A stretch of DNA of 64,000 nucleotides from Roseomonas sp. (GTDB lineage: Bacteria; Pseudomonadota; Alphaproteobacteria; Acetobacterales; Acetobacteraceae), in assembly GCA_020249775.1 (NCBI GenBank), contig JADCFA010000021.1, forward strand, positions 62,001 through 126,000. Direction: 5' to 3'. Positions 36,290 to 44,317 of this stretch are shown here, piece by piece (the stretch's first letter is position 1; every line of letters begins with the position of its first letter). A model generated the notes under the pieces. It had not been told where the DNA came from, made no database searches, and saw nothing but the letters and a program-made list of their open reading frames with translations. The position numbers and the translations under genes were made by a program.

Positions 36290-37960
36290 TCAGAATAGCC
36301 CCTCAATACGCCCTTCCCCATCCAGGCCAATCGTCTCCGCCGCCGGGCGGCGCGGCAGGCCGGGCATGGTCATGATGTCCCCGCACACCGCGACGATGAA
36401 GCCCGCACCAGCAGAAAGCCGCACTTCGCGCACCGGCAGCACATGATCCACCGGCGCACCGAGCTTCGTGGGATCGGCACTGAAGGAATATTGCGTCTTG
36501 GCGATGCAGACCGGCAGATGGCCGAAACCGAGTTCTTCAAACCGCGCGAGCCGCTTCGCCACATCAGCCGGCAGCGCAATATCGCGCGCGCGATAGATTT
36601 GCTGCGCAATCGTGCGGATCTTATCGGCCAAGGGCGTGGCATCGGAATAAAGCGGCGCGAAGCGTGCGGATTTCGCCGCAATGCGGGCCTGCACGGCGCG
36701 CGCCAGCTCAGTCGCGCCCTTCGCACCGTCACCCCAATGGGTGCAGAGGATCGCCTCTGTCCCCGCTGCCTGAATGGCCGCGTGCACGGCGGCGATTTCC
36801 GCATCCGTGTCCGAGGTGAAGCGATTGAGCGCCACCACCACCGGCAGGCCGAACTTGCCCATATTCTCGACATGGCGGGCAAGGTTGCTGATGCCGCGCG
36901 TCACCGCCGCGACATCTTCCCGCCCGAGATCAGCCTTGGCAACGCCGCCATGCATCTTAAGCGCGCGCACGGTTGCGACCACCACGCAAACGGAAGGATT
37001 CAAGCCCGCCAGCCGGCATTTGATGTCCAGGAATTTCTCGGCGCCCAGATCGGCGCCAAAACCCGCTTCCGTCACGACAACATCAGCAAGCTTCAAGCCA
37101 AGCCTGGTCGCCATGACGCTATTGCAGCCATGGGCGATATTGGCGAAGGGCCCGCCATGGACCAGCGCGGGGGAGCCTTCAATCGTCTGCACCAGATTGG
37201 GCGCGAAGGCATCGCGCAGTAGCGCCGCCATGGCGCCATCGGCCTTGAGATCAGCCGCCGTAATCTGCCGCCCATCGCGCGTCTGCCCCACCACCATGCG
37301 GCCGAGCCGCTGTTGCAAATCCGGCAAATCGCGGGCGAGGCAAAACACCGCCATGACTTCGGAAGCAACGGTGATGTCAAACCCATCTTCGCGCGGAAAA
37401 CCATTGGCAACACCGCCCAAGGACGAATTGATCGCACGCAGCGCACGATCATTCATGTCAATCGCACGGCGCCAGGAAATGCGGCGCGCATCCAGGCCAA
37501 GCTCATTGCCCCAATAGATGTGATTATCCAGCATCGCCGCCAGCAGATTATTGGCGCTGGTGATGGCGTGGAAATCGCCGGTGAAATGCAGGTTGATATC
37601 TTCCATCGGCAGCACCTGCGCATAGCCGCCACCGGTCGCGCCCCCCTTCACGCCAAAGCAGGGACCAAGCGATGGTTCACGCAGGCAAATCATGGTGCGC
37701 GTGCCAAGTGCATTCAGCGCATCGCCAAGGCCAACCGTGGTGGTGGTCTTGCCCTCACCGGCTGGGGTTGGGTTGATGCCGGTCACCAGCACCAAGGCCC
37801 CATCAGGTCGGTCCGCCTGGGTGCGAATGAAATCCAGCCCGATCTTGGCCTTGTATTTGCCGTAGGGTTCCAGCGCATCGGCCGGAATGCCCGCGCGCTG
37901 CGCGATTTCCGCAATCGGCTTCAGCGTCGCGGCGCGCGCGATATCAAGATCAGTGGCCAT
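36290..37960 (-). CDS. fhs: Formate-tetrahydrofolate ligase
   Basis: A 556-residue enzyme making 10-formyl-THF from formate, THF and ATP. From the ATG at 37960 ([20 protein letters not shown]) the family motifs follow: [25 protein letters not shown] (ATP site), [31 protein letters not shown], and [13 protein letters not shown]. The C-terminal part contains [10 protein letters not shown]. The upstream in-frame Met at 38083 would add an unrelated leader and is rejected. It sits between the glycosyltransferase-like and dioxygenase genes. Confidence 0.95.
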   Translation of the reverse strand: MATDLDIARAATLKPIAEIAQRAGIPADALEPYGKYKAKIGLDFIRTQADRPDGALVLVTGINPTPAGEGKTTTTVGLGDALNALGTRTMICLREPSLGPCFGVKGGATGGGYAQVLPMEDINLHFTGDFHAITSANNLLAAMLDNHIYWGNELGLDARRISWRRAIDMNDRALRAINSSLGGVANGFPREDGFDITVASEVMAVFCLARDLPDLQQRLGRMVVGQTRDGRQITAADLKADGAMAALLRDAFAPNLVQTIEGSPALVHGGPFANIAHGCNSVMATRLGLKLADVVVTEAGFGADLGAEKFLDIKCRLAGLNPSVCVVVATVRALKMHGGVAKADLGREDVAAVTRGISNLARHVENMGKFGLPVVVALNRFTSDTDAEIAAVHAAIQAAGTEAILCTHWGDGAKGATELARAVQARIAAKSARFAPLYSDATPLADKIRTIAQQIYRARDIALPADVAKRLARFEELGFGHLPVCIAKTQYSFSADPTKLGAPVDHVLPVREVRLSAGAGFIVAVCGDIMTMPGLPRRPAAETIGLDGEGRIEGLF

Positions 37961-38015
37961 CCCTGAAACTCCCTGGACTAACGCCCCCAGGCAACGCCAT
38001 GGCGGGGCGGTGCTG

Positions 38016-38765
38016 TCAAGGCCGCGGTGCGCGAAACTTGTCCAGATAGGCCGCGCGATGGGCATAGGCGCCAACATGCGCAACCGGCATATCGGTCAGC
38101 GCCCAAATCGCGCTGCCCGGCAGGTCAAGCCAGCGTCGGCAAAAGGCGTAGTCTTCAGAAACAAACCCCTCATCCAGGTTCATTTCATCGAAAAACGCCC
38201 AGTATTCACCCTCCGCGCCCAATTGGCGGAAGCTTTCCGATTTGCGCCGCGCGACGTTGCCGCTCGCGATCAGTTTTTCAAAGGCGGTCCGCGCAATCAT
38301 GATGCAGCCAAAGCCGATGCGGTTCACGCGAAGCATGCCGTTGCGGATTACCGGGTCCGCAGCATCGGGTTCGATATTGAAGTTCCGCGACAGGGCATTC
38401 AACCGCGCAAGATCAGGCGGGCCTTCCGGCGCGGTGCGCGCGGCTTCGGCAAAGCGGGCAATGTCGAAATGCCGCAACGGGCAAGCGATGCCAATCACCT
38501 CATGCCCCGTTTGCAATAGCCGCGTGATGGCGCCCTTGGGCACGCCAATATCGGAATCGAGAAACAGCAAATGGGTGAAATCGGCGCGCGCAAGGAAAAG
38601 ACTGGCCAGGATATGCCGCGCGCGCGTCACATAGGCGCCATCATAATTGAACCAATCGGCGCCATGCCCGGCATCGCGCAATTCATTCACCATGCCAACA
38701 ATGGAAAGCGTTGTTTCCACTTGCATAGTGCTGGCGATGGTTGGGGTTGCGATGAAAAGCTTCAT
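38016..38765 (-). CDS. Glycosyltransferase-like protein (GT-A type), unknown acceptor
   Basis: A 249-residue protein opening [13 protein letters not shown]. It has a GT-A-like alpha/beta fold start and a DxD-type motif in [11 protein letters not shown], followed by [24 protein letters not shown]. The C-terminal half has [23 protein letters not shown], where a Glu-Asp pair after SED may take the catalytic role. No signal or membrane segment is evident. The ATG at 38765 overlaps the end of the upstream aminotransferase gene by four bases, so they are coupled. Confidence 0.65.
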   Translation of the reverse strand: MKLFIATPTIASTMQVETTLSIVGMVNELRDAGHGADWFNYDGAYVTRARHILASLFLARADFTHLLFLDSDIGVPKGAITRLLQTGHEVIGIACPLRHFDIARFAEAARTAPEGPPDLARLNALSRNFNIEPDAADPVIRNGMLRVNRIGFGCIMIARTAFEKLIASGNVARRKSESFRQLGAEGEYWAFFDEMNLDEGFVSEDYAFCRRWLDLPGSAIWALTDMPVAHVGAYAHRAAYLDKFRAPRP

Positions 38766-39868
38766 GCCGCGGCCGGCAAGGCTTCCGCCAAGCATTCGCG
38801 GAATACCGCGAGCGCGCGCCGCATGTCTTCGGGCGTCAGCGCACCAATCGCGCCAATGCGCATGGTGGGTTCGGCCGTGTTCCAGAAATTGCTGATCAGC
38901 ACACCGCGCGCCTTCAGCGCTTCCACATAGCGCGGGAAATCAAAGCGCGGATCGGATGGCTGATGCACGGTCACAATGATCGGCCCCTGTTCCGCCTTGG
39001 TGACATAGGGCTTGATGCCCATGGCGACAAAGCCATCATAAAGCGTATCGGCATTGGCGCGATACCGCGCATGGCGGGCCGGCTGCCCGCCTTCGGCATC
39101 AAACAAATCAAGCGCGACATCAAAAGCCGCCAAGGCCTGCACCGGCGGCGTGAAGCGGAAGGAACCAAAGCCCGCGCGTTCCGCATGGGCCAGCACATCG
39201 GCCAAATCAAAGCACCATGACCCCGCCTGGCCAGCGCGCGCCTTGATGCTATCAATCCGCGCCACCGCAAAGCCAATGCCCGGCATGCCTTCCAGGCATT
39301 TGCCCGATGTGAACATCAGCGCATCGCATTCAGGATGCTCGGCCAAATTGAAGGGAAGCGCGCCAAAGGCGGAAACCCCATCCATGATCATGCGCCGCCC
39401 GGCCTTGCGCACCGCGCGCCCAATGCCAGCCGCATCATTCACAATGCCGCTGCCCGTTTCACTATAGACAAAGGAAACATGGCTGATCGCAGGATCAGCC
39501 GCCAGCACCGGGGCGATATCTTCTTCCCGCGCGCCGCGCGTATCGGGCAGGTCCAGCTTCACAACATCGCGCCCGATCTCACGCGCAATGCGTTCCATGC
39601 GCGACGCATAAGAACCATTCATCGGGATCAGCAGCTTGCCATTCGGCGGCACCAGGCTGCGAATGGCCGCTTCCATCATGAAATGCCCGCAGCCTTGCAA
39701 CGGCAATGTCACATGCTCCCCGGCGATGCCGCCGGCGATGTCGCGCACACGCTCACGAATGCGGGCATAGGTCGGGCGAAAGCCGTGATCCCAAGGCGCG
39801 ATATCCTGGGCCATGGCGGCGCGGGTTTCAGGGCGGGTCTGCACAGGACCGGGAATGAGCAACATCAT
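38762..39868 (-). CDS. Class V PLP aminotransferase, 2-aminoethylphosphonate-pyruvate transaminase-like
   Basis: A 368-residue class V aminotransferase. It opens MMLLIPGPVQTRPETRAAM, the LxPGPxxxxxxVxxA pattern of the AGXT/PhnW group, and has VYSETGSGIVND and DGVSAFGALPF with the cofactor Asp. The PLP Lys is in TSGKCLEGMPGIGFAVA, which resembles PhnW (SxNKCxxGVPGF) more than serine-glyoxylate aminotransferase. The choice between phosphonate degradation and a glyoxylate transaminase remains open; no phn operon is visible. The preferred start is 39868 or 39865, beginning 24 bases after the DUF1194 gene. Confidence 0.75.
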   Translation of the reverse strand: MMLLIPGPVQTRPETRAAMAQDIAPWDHGFRPTYARIRERVRDIAGGIAGEHVTLPLQGCGHFMMEAAIRSLVPPNGKLLIPMNGSYASRMERIAREIGRDVVKLDLPDTRGAREEDIAPVLAADPAISHVSFVYSETGSGIVNDAAGIGRAVRKAGRRMIMDGVSAFGALPFNLAEHPECDALMFTSGKCLEGMPGIGFAVARIDSIKARAGQAGSWCFDLADVLAHAERAGFGSFRFTPPVQALAAFDVALDLFDAEGGQPARHARYRANADTLYDGFVAMGIKPYVTKAEQGPIIVTVHQPSDPRFDFPRYVEALKARGVLISNFWNTAEPTMRIGAIGALTPEDMRRALAVFRECLAEALPAAA

Positions 39869-39891
39869 GGCGCAAAGCCATGCCAGACCCA

Positions 39892-40512
39892 TCAGGCGAT
39901 GAAAACCCCCGCAATTTCGCGCCTGAGCTTTTCGCGAATGGCCGCTGCGAAGCCCTCATAATCCTGGCAATGCATGACAAAGGCGCCGGGGCCGCCAATC
40001 ACCTCAGCCGCGTAATGCGCGATCAGATCGGGTTCTTCGTTCAGCACCGCCAGCGCATTGATGGTGATGCCGGCCGCAACACCAATATCGCGGATTGGCC
40101 CGGGCGGGCGGCCCTGGTTATGCGCGCCATCGCCCGAGACATCCAACACCATGCGACGCGCCAGGCTTGGCCCTGAGGCAAAAAGGGCCAGGGCCGCCGC
40201 CATCCCCTCCCCCAAGGCGGTGGCGCCGGGCGGCACCAGGCGGGGGAGAGCGTCAATCGCCTCGGCCAGCGCGGCCACATCGGCGGGGTTGGCCAGGACC
40301 CGCCAGGGAATGGCGATTTCCTGCGCGCCTTCGCCGGACCAGAACAGCATGGCAAGCGCGGATGCCCCCGCCGGGCCGAAAAGCAGCGCGGCGGCAATCT
40401 CCGCGTCCCGAAAGGCCGCGGCATAGCCGCCAATCATCAGGTCAAATTCCGCGCGATCCACGGAAGATGAGGCATCCACCGCCAGCACCAGGGCAAGATC
40501 AACGCGTTGCAT
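39892..40512 (-). CDS. DUF1194-type von Willebrand factor A-like protein
   Basis: A 206-residue VWA-like protein from the ATG at 40512 (MQRVDLALVLAVDASSSVD). The MIDAS motif is VDASSSV (DxSxS) at about 12-18, the Thr is in PGATALGEGMAAAL, and DVSGDGAHNQG supplies the third site. It ends in YEGFAAAIREKLRREIAG. Members of DUF1194 are found widely in alphaproteobacteria; the function is not established. No signal peptide is visible in this form. First gene of a minus-strand run to the dioxygenase. Confidence 0.75.
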   Translation of the reverse strand: MQRVDLALVLAVDASSSVDRAEFDLMIGGYAAAFRDAEIAAALLFGPAGASALAMLFWSGEGAQEIAIPWRVLANPADVAALAEAIDALPRLVPPGATALGEGMAAALALFASGPSLARRMVLDVSGDGAHNQGRPPGPIRDIGVAAGITINALAVLNEEPDLIAHYAAEVIGGPGAFVMHCQDYEGFAAAIREKLRREIAGVFIA

Positions 40513-40603
40513 CGTGCCATTATGCCACCGCCACACTTGCGCTGCGTCAATAACAGCCGGCAGCCCTTGCGGTTATGTCGGGCCTCGAAGACAGGAGGAT
40601 GCC

Positions 40604-41026
40604 ATGGCACAGCGCAGCATGGGTGAAATGGTCCGTGACCAGAATCCGCTCACCATGGGGCCGGATGCGACCGTGCAGGAAGCCTGCGCCGCCATGCATC
40701 GCCGGCGCGTCGGCGCGGTGCTGGTGACCGATCCAGCGGGGCTATTGCTTGGCATTTTCACCGGGCGGGATGCGGTGCATTTCCTCTCCCATGGGAAGGA
40801 TGGCACGGAAATCCGCCTATCAGACGCCATGACCCGCCACCCCGTCTGCCTGCCGCCGGAGGGCAATGCCATGGATGCGCTGCATATGATGGCCGATGGC
40901 GGCTTTCGCCATTTGCCGGTGGTGCGCGATGGCAAGGTGATTGGCATTGTCTCCCGCTATGATTTCCGGGCCAAGGAATATGGGCAGCTTGATCAGGAAA
41001 GCGGGTTTTTTGAGTGCCTGAGATAG
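40604..41026 (+). CDS. CBS-domain protein
   Basis: A 140-residue protein made of two CBS motifs in tandem (Bateman module), about residues 8-65 and 75-130. Motifs: VQEACAAMHRRRVGAVLVTD and GIFTGRDAVHFL in the first, GNAMDALHMMADGGFRHLPVV and GIVSRYDFRAKE in the second. Such stand-alone modules bind adenine nucleotides and regulate partners. The ATG at 40604 has an AGGAGG site; the longer frame from 40514 is not needed. Divergent from the DUF1194 gene. Confidence 0.85.
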   Translation: MAQRSMGEMVRDQNPLTMGPDATVQEACAAMHRRRVGAVLVTDPAGLLLGIFTGRDAVHFLSHGKDGTEIRLSDAMTRHPVCLPPEGNAMDALHMMADGGFRHLPVVRDGKVIGIVSRYDFRAKEYGQLDQESGFFECLR

Positions 41027-41089
41027 GGTTTCTGCCCCCCTAGCCCTGCCTCTGCGCCCGACCTAGTCTTGCCGGGACGGAGGAATGCC

Positions 41090-42307
41090 ATGCCCGAAAG
41101 CCCGATAGACACCAAACTCGCCACTGAGGCCGCCCTGCCGCTGGCCGGCGTGCGCGTGCTGGACCTGACTTTGGCCCGCGCCGGCCCCACCTGCGTGCGC
41201 CATTTGGCCGATTGGGGTGCCGAGGTAATTCGGGTGGAACCGCCCGCCACTGCCGATGGCTTTGGCGGTGATCGCGATGGCTATGATTTCCAGAATTTGC
41301 ATCGCAACAAGCGTTCCATCGCGCTCAATCTCAAATCACCGGAAGGCAAGGCCGCGCTGATGAAGCTCGCCGCGAATGCCGATGTGCTGGTTGAGAATAT
41401 GCGCGTGAAGGTGAAGCATCGGCTCGGCATTGCCTATGATGATCTGAAGGGGATCAACCCGCGGCTGATCTATGCCTCGATCTCCGGCTTCGGGCAGACC
41501 GGGCCTTATGGGGAGCGTGCTGGGGTGGATCAGATCGCCCAGGGCATGGGCGGGATGATGACCATCACCGGTGAGCCTGGCCGTGGGCCGATGCGCGCGG
41601 GCATTCCCTTTGTGGATCTCACGGCCGGTAATCTGCTGGCGCTGGCCGTCATGATGGCGCTGTTCCAGCGTGAGAAAACCGGCAAGGGCCGTTATGTGCA
41701 TACCAGCCTGCTGGAAGCCATGGTCTTCATGCTGGATCTGCAAGCGGCGCGCTGGCTGATGGATGGCGAAATCCCGGGCCAGGCTGGCAATGACCATCCG
41801 GTGAATATCCCGATGGGCGTTTTCCCAACCGCCGATAAACCAATCAATATCGCAGCGTCTTCGCCCAAGATGTGGGTGCAGTTCGCCGAAGCGCTAGGCC
41901 GGAAGGATTGGCTGGAAGTCGAGGAATGGAAGACGCTGAAGGGCCGCAGCACTGATCGCGCAAGGCTCAATAAGACCATCGGCGAAGTCACCAGCACCAA
42001 GCCAAGCGAGTATTGGATTGACCTGCTGGAACGCATCGGCATTCCCTGCGGGCCGATCAACCGCGTGGATCAGGTGTTTGAAGACCCGCAGGTGAAGCAT
42101 CTGGCCATCGCCGTGCCGATGACGACACCCAAGCGCGGCCTGACCCATGTGGTGGGTACCGCGATCAATATTGAAGGGATTGAAAGCAGCGTGCGGCGCA
42201 TCCCGCCCCGGCTTGGCGAACATTCCGCCGAAATTCTTGCGCAGGCCGGCTATGGCGCGGCTGAGATTGACCAATTGCGCGCGCTTGGCGTGATCAGCGA
42301 AGGATAA
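41090..42307 (+). CDS. CaiB/BaiF family (class III) CoA-transferase
   Basis: A 405-residue class III CoA-transferase from the ATG at 41090. It has LAGVRVLDLTLARAGPTCVRHLADWGAEVIRVE, LHRNKRSIALNLKSPEG, LVENMRVKVKHRLGI, and the Asp-containing GERAGVDQIAQGMGGMMTI region. It shares the fold of the CaiB gene at 34147 but is only moderately similar by eye. Six bases downstream is an enoyl-CoA hydratase gene, so the two probably activate and process one acyl-CoA. Confidence 0.88.
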   Translation: MPESPIDTKLATEAALPLAGVRVLDLTLARAGPTCVRHLADWGAEVIRVEPPATADGFGGDRDGYDFQNLHRNKRSIALNLKSPEGKAALMKLAANADVLVENMRVKVKHRLGIAYDDLKGINPRLIYASISGFGQTGPYGERAGVDQIAQGMGGMMTITGEPGRGPMRAGIPFVDLTAGNLLALAVMMALFQREKTGKGRYVHTSLLEAMVFMLDLQAARWLMDGEIPGQAGNDHPVNIPMGVFPTADKPINIAASSPKMWVQFAEALGRKDWLEVEEWKTLKGRSTDRARLNKTIGEVTSTKPSEYWIDLLERIGIPCGPINRVDQVFEDPQVKHLAIAVPMTTPKRGLTHVVGTAINIEGIESSVRRIPPRLGEHSAEILAQAGYGAAEIDQLRALGVISEG

Positions 42308-42312
42308 GACAG

Positions 42313-43107
42313 ATGGAATTCGCGGAAGGCAAGATTCTTGCCGACATCAAGGATGGCGTTGGGCGCATTACCTTCAACCAGCCGGAAAAGCGCAATGCCA
42401 TGTCGGTTGCGATGTGGGATGGCATGGGCCAGGCCTTGGATGTGTTTGAAAAGGATGCTTCGGTCCGCTGCGTGGTGCTGACCGGCGCGGGTGACAAGGC
42501 TTTCGTTTCCGGCGCTGATATCAGCCAATTCGATAAAATCCGTTCCGATGCTGATGCGCAGAAGGAATATGGACGGCTGACCGCAGGCGGGCGCTTGAAG
42601 CTTGCCACCTATGCCAAGCCGGTGATTGCGGAAATTCGCGGCTTTTGCATGGGCGGCGGGCTTGGCATTGCCATGTCCTGCGATATCCGCATCGCGGCCG
42701 AGGGCAGCCAATTCGGCATTCCGGCGGCCAAGCTTGGCATCGCCTATGGCTTTGACATGGTGAAGCATCTGGTCAGCCTGGTTGGCCCCGCCCATGCGCA
42801 TATGATCCTGATGACCGGCGAAAGGTTTGACGGGCGGGAAGCCGAAAGGGTTGGGCTGATCAACAGGCTGGTGCCGGCGGATGCACTGGCCGGGGAAGTG
42901 ACCAGACTGACCGCGACCTTGGCCCAGAACGCCCCGCTATCGCTTTTCGCCAATAAGCGCACCGTGCAGGCGGTTTTGCAGGACAAGGCGGATCGGGACA
43001 TGGCGGCGATCCAGGCTGATTTGAACGCCTGTTTTGACAGCGCCGATTACAAGGAAGGGCGTAAGGCTTTCATGGAAAAGCGCAAACCGGCCTTTCAGGG
43101 GCGCTGA
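42313..43107 (+). CDS. Enoyl-CoA hydratase/isomerase family protein
   Basis: A 264-residue crotonase-fold protein. Motifs: ITFNQPEKRNAMS, GAGDKAFVSGADISQFD (oxyanion hole), and RGFCMGGGLGIAMSCDIRIA with the Gly-rich loop. At the second catalytic position the sequence reads IPAAKLGIAYGFDMV, where the Glu of classical hydratases (E164 in the rat enzyme) is Lys or another residue, so it may be an isomerase, decarboxylase or hydrolase instead. It follows the CaiB gene by five bases. Confidence 0.85.
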   Translation: MEFAEGKILADIKDGVGRITFNQPEKRNAMSVAMWDGMGQALDVFEKDASVRCVVLTGAGDKAFVSGADISQFDKIRSDADAQKEYGRLTAGGRLKLATYAKPVIAEIRGFCMGGGLGIAMSCDIRIAAEGSQFGIPAAKLGIAYGFDMVKHLVSLVGPAHAHMILMTGERFDGREAERVGLINRLVPADALAGEVTRLTATLAQNAPLSLFANKRTVQAVLQDKADRDMAAIQADLNACFDSADYKEGRKAFMEKRKPAFQGR

Positions 43108-43212
43108 GCCCCGCGTGGGTACAAGCTTAACCAAAGGTAAGTTGCGTCCCTTGGCCAAAACGCTATGTAACGCGCTCCGGTAACCCCAATCCCAGGACGC
43201 CTTCAGCCTTCC

Positions 43213-43842
43213 ATGGACGACGCGCTGCCCCCGGTTGCCGGCAATCATCAGAATGCGCCCATTTCCCGCCTGATTGCGGAGGTGGTGGAGCGTTGCCCCG
43301 GAGAACGCATCACCCTTGGCGAAATGGCCGAGGCTTTTGGCGATCGAGCCTTCGGCCTGCTGATCCTGATGCTGTGCCTACCAGGGCTTTTGCCCGGCAT
43401 GGCCTCCATTTTCGGGACACCCATGCTGATCCTTGGCGTGCAAATGGGGCTTGGCTTTCGTCAACCGAAACTGCCTGGCTTCATCAAGCGCCAATCGCTC
43501 AAGCGCACCGATGTGATGCGGCTTTCTACCGGTTCTTCCAAATTGCTCTCGCGCATTGAAACCTGGGTCAAGCCGCGCCCGGGCGCCTTCACCAGCAATG
43601 CAGCCGACAAGGTGGTGGGCTGGCTCGCCGCCTATGCCGCGCTGATGCTGATCCTGCCTGGGCCTGGGACCAATGGTCCACCCGCTTTCGGCACCATCGT
43701 CATGTCGCTTGGTGTGGTTGAAAACGACAGCAAGGTGGTTGGGCTTGGGATGCTATTCACCTTCCTCGGCAATCTTTTCGCGACCGGTGTGCTGGTGGCG
43801 ATTGCCTGGTTCGGCATTGAAGCACTCGGCTACGTTTTCTGA
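43213..43842 (+). CDS. ExoD-like exopolysaccharide synthesis membrane protein
   Basis: A 209-residue protein with an N-terminal cytoplasmic part (LIAEVVERCPGERITLGEMAEAFGDRAF) and several hydrophobic helices. The FGLLILMLCLPGLLPGMASIFGTPMLILGVQM region and the second hydrophobic block match ExoD-family proteins linked in rhizobia to exopolysaccharide production and alkaline tolerance. No polysaccharide genes adjoin it. A GTCCA-ttttgc-TGGAC hairpin just after the stop (43845-43859) may be a weak terminator. Confidence 0.8.
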   Translation: MDDALPPVAGNHQNAPISRLIAEVVERCPGERITLGEMAEAFGDRAFGLLILMLCLPGLLPGMASIFGTPMLILGVQMGLGFRQPKLPGFIKRQSLKRTDVMRLSTGSSKLLSRIETWVKPRPGAFTSNAADKVVGWLAAYAALMLILPGPGTNGPPAFGTIVMSLGVVENDSKVVGLGMLFTFLGNLFATGVLVAIAWFGIEALGYVF

Positions 43843-43893
43843 AGTCCATTTTGCTGGACAGATCTTTGCGGGCTGACTAGCCTTACCCTCATG

Positions 43894-44158
43894 CTTCGGT
43901 GGCCCGAAAGGGCTGAAACGGGAACGCGCGACACGGTGAGACCCACCGCCAATCCGCGGCTGCCCCCGCAACTGTAGGCGACTATATCTGGCCCATATGC
44001 CATTGCATGTGCGTCTGATCCGCTGAGGTGGAAAACCGAAGCGGTTCATCAGCCGCTCAAAAAGGATGATGAGAGCCGCGAAGCGGATGTCATCATTTAT
44101 GCGAGAAGGCGGGCAGATCGGGGATGTCCCCCAGGTCGCGAGCCAGGAGACCGGCCGG
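43894..44158 (+). ncRNA. Cobalamin (adenosylcobalamin-type) riboswitch upstream of btuB-like gene
   Basis: The aptamer elements appear in order. CTTCGGTGGCCCGAAAGGGCTGAAACGGGAA gives P2/P3, the core CCGCGGCTGCCCCCGCAACTGTAGGCG holds the B12 box region, and AGCCAGGAGACCGGCCGG closes it. Between core and closing strand a variable arm is unusually long: 44066-44096 folds as ATGATGA and CCGC pairing with GCGG and TCATCAT around a GAA loop. The whole is about 265 bases. A 10-bp hairpin with a GCAA loop at 44262-44285 lies between the aptamer and the gene; it may be the expression platform or a translational control element. Confidence 0.93.
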
Positions 44159-44261
44159 CGCATAGTTGTCTCGCGCGTATCGGGCGGGGTGCACCGATGC
44201 AACGGACCAAAGCTGTGCGGGCAAGCCCGTGCATCTCCGTCTGCGAACAGCGTAGGAAATG

Positions 44262-44285
44262 CCCCAAGGCCGCAAGGCTTTGGGG
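44262..44285 (+). promoter_or_regulatory. GCAA-capped hairpin in btuB leader
   Basis: CCCCAAGGCC and GGCTTTGGGG pair over 10 bases (one G-T) around a GCAA (GNRA) tetraloop. The site is 32 bases before the btuB-like ATG at 44318, and the ribosome site CGGAGGA at 44304-44310 lies outside it. No T-run follows, so it looks unlike a strong intrinsic terminator. A role in B12-dependent control of translation is possible but not shown. Confidence 0.5.
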
Positions 44286-44317
44286 TGCGTTGATGCCTAT
44301 GCTCGGAGGAATGCCGG

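Noticed and set aside
43845-43859. Terminator after the ExoD-like gene
   Set aside because: Only a 5-bp stem with a short tail; too weak to list as a separate feature.
44262-44285. Intrinsic terminator in the btuB leader
   Set aside because: The stem is good but no T-run follows; it was kept only as a regulatory hairpin.
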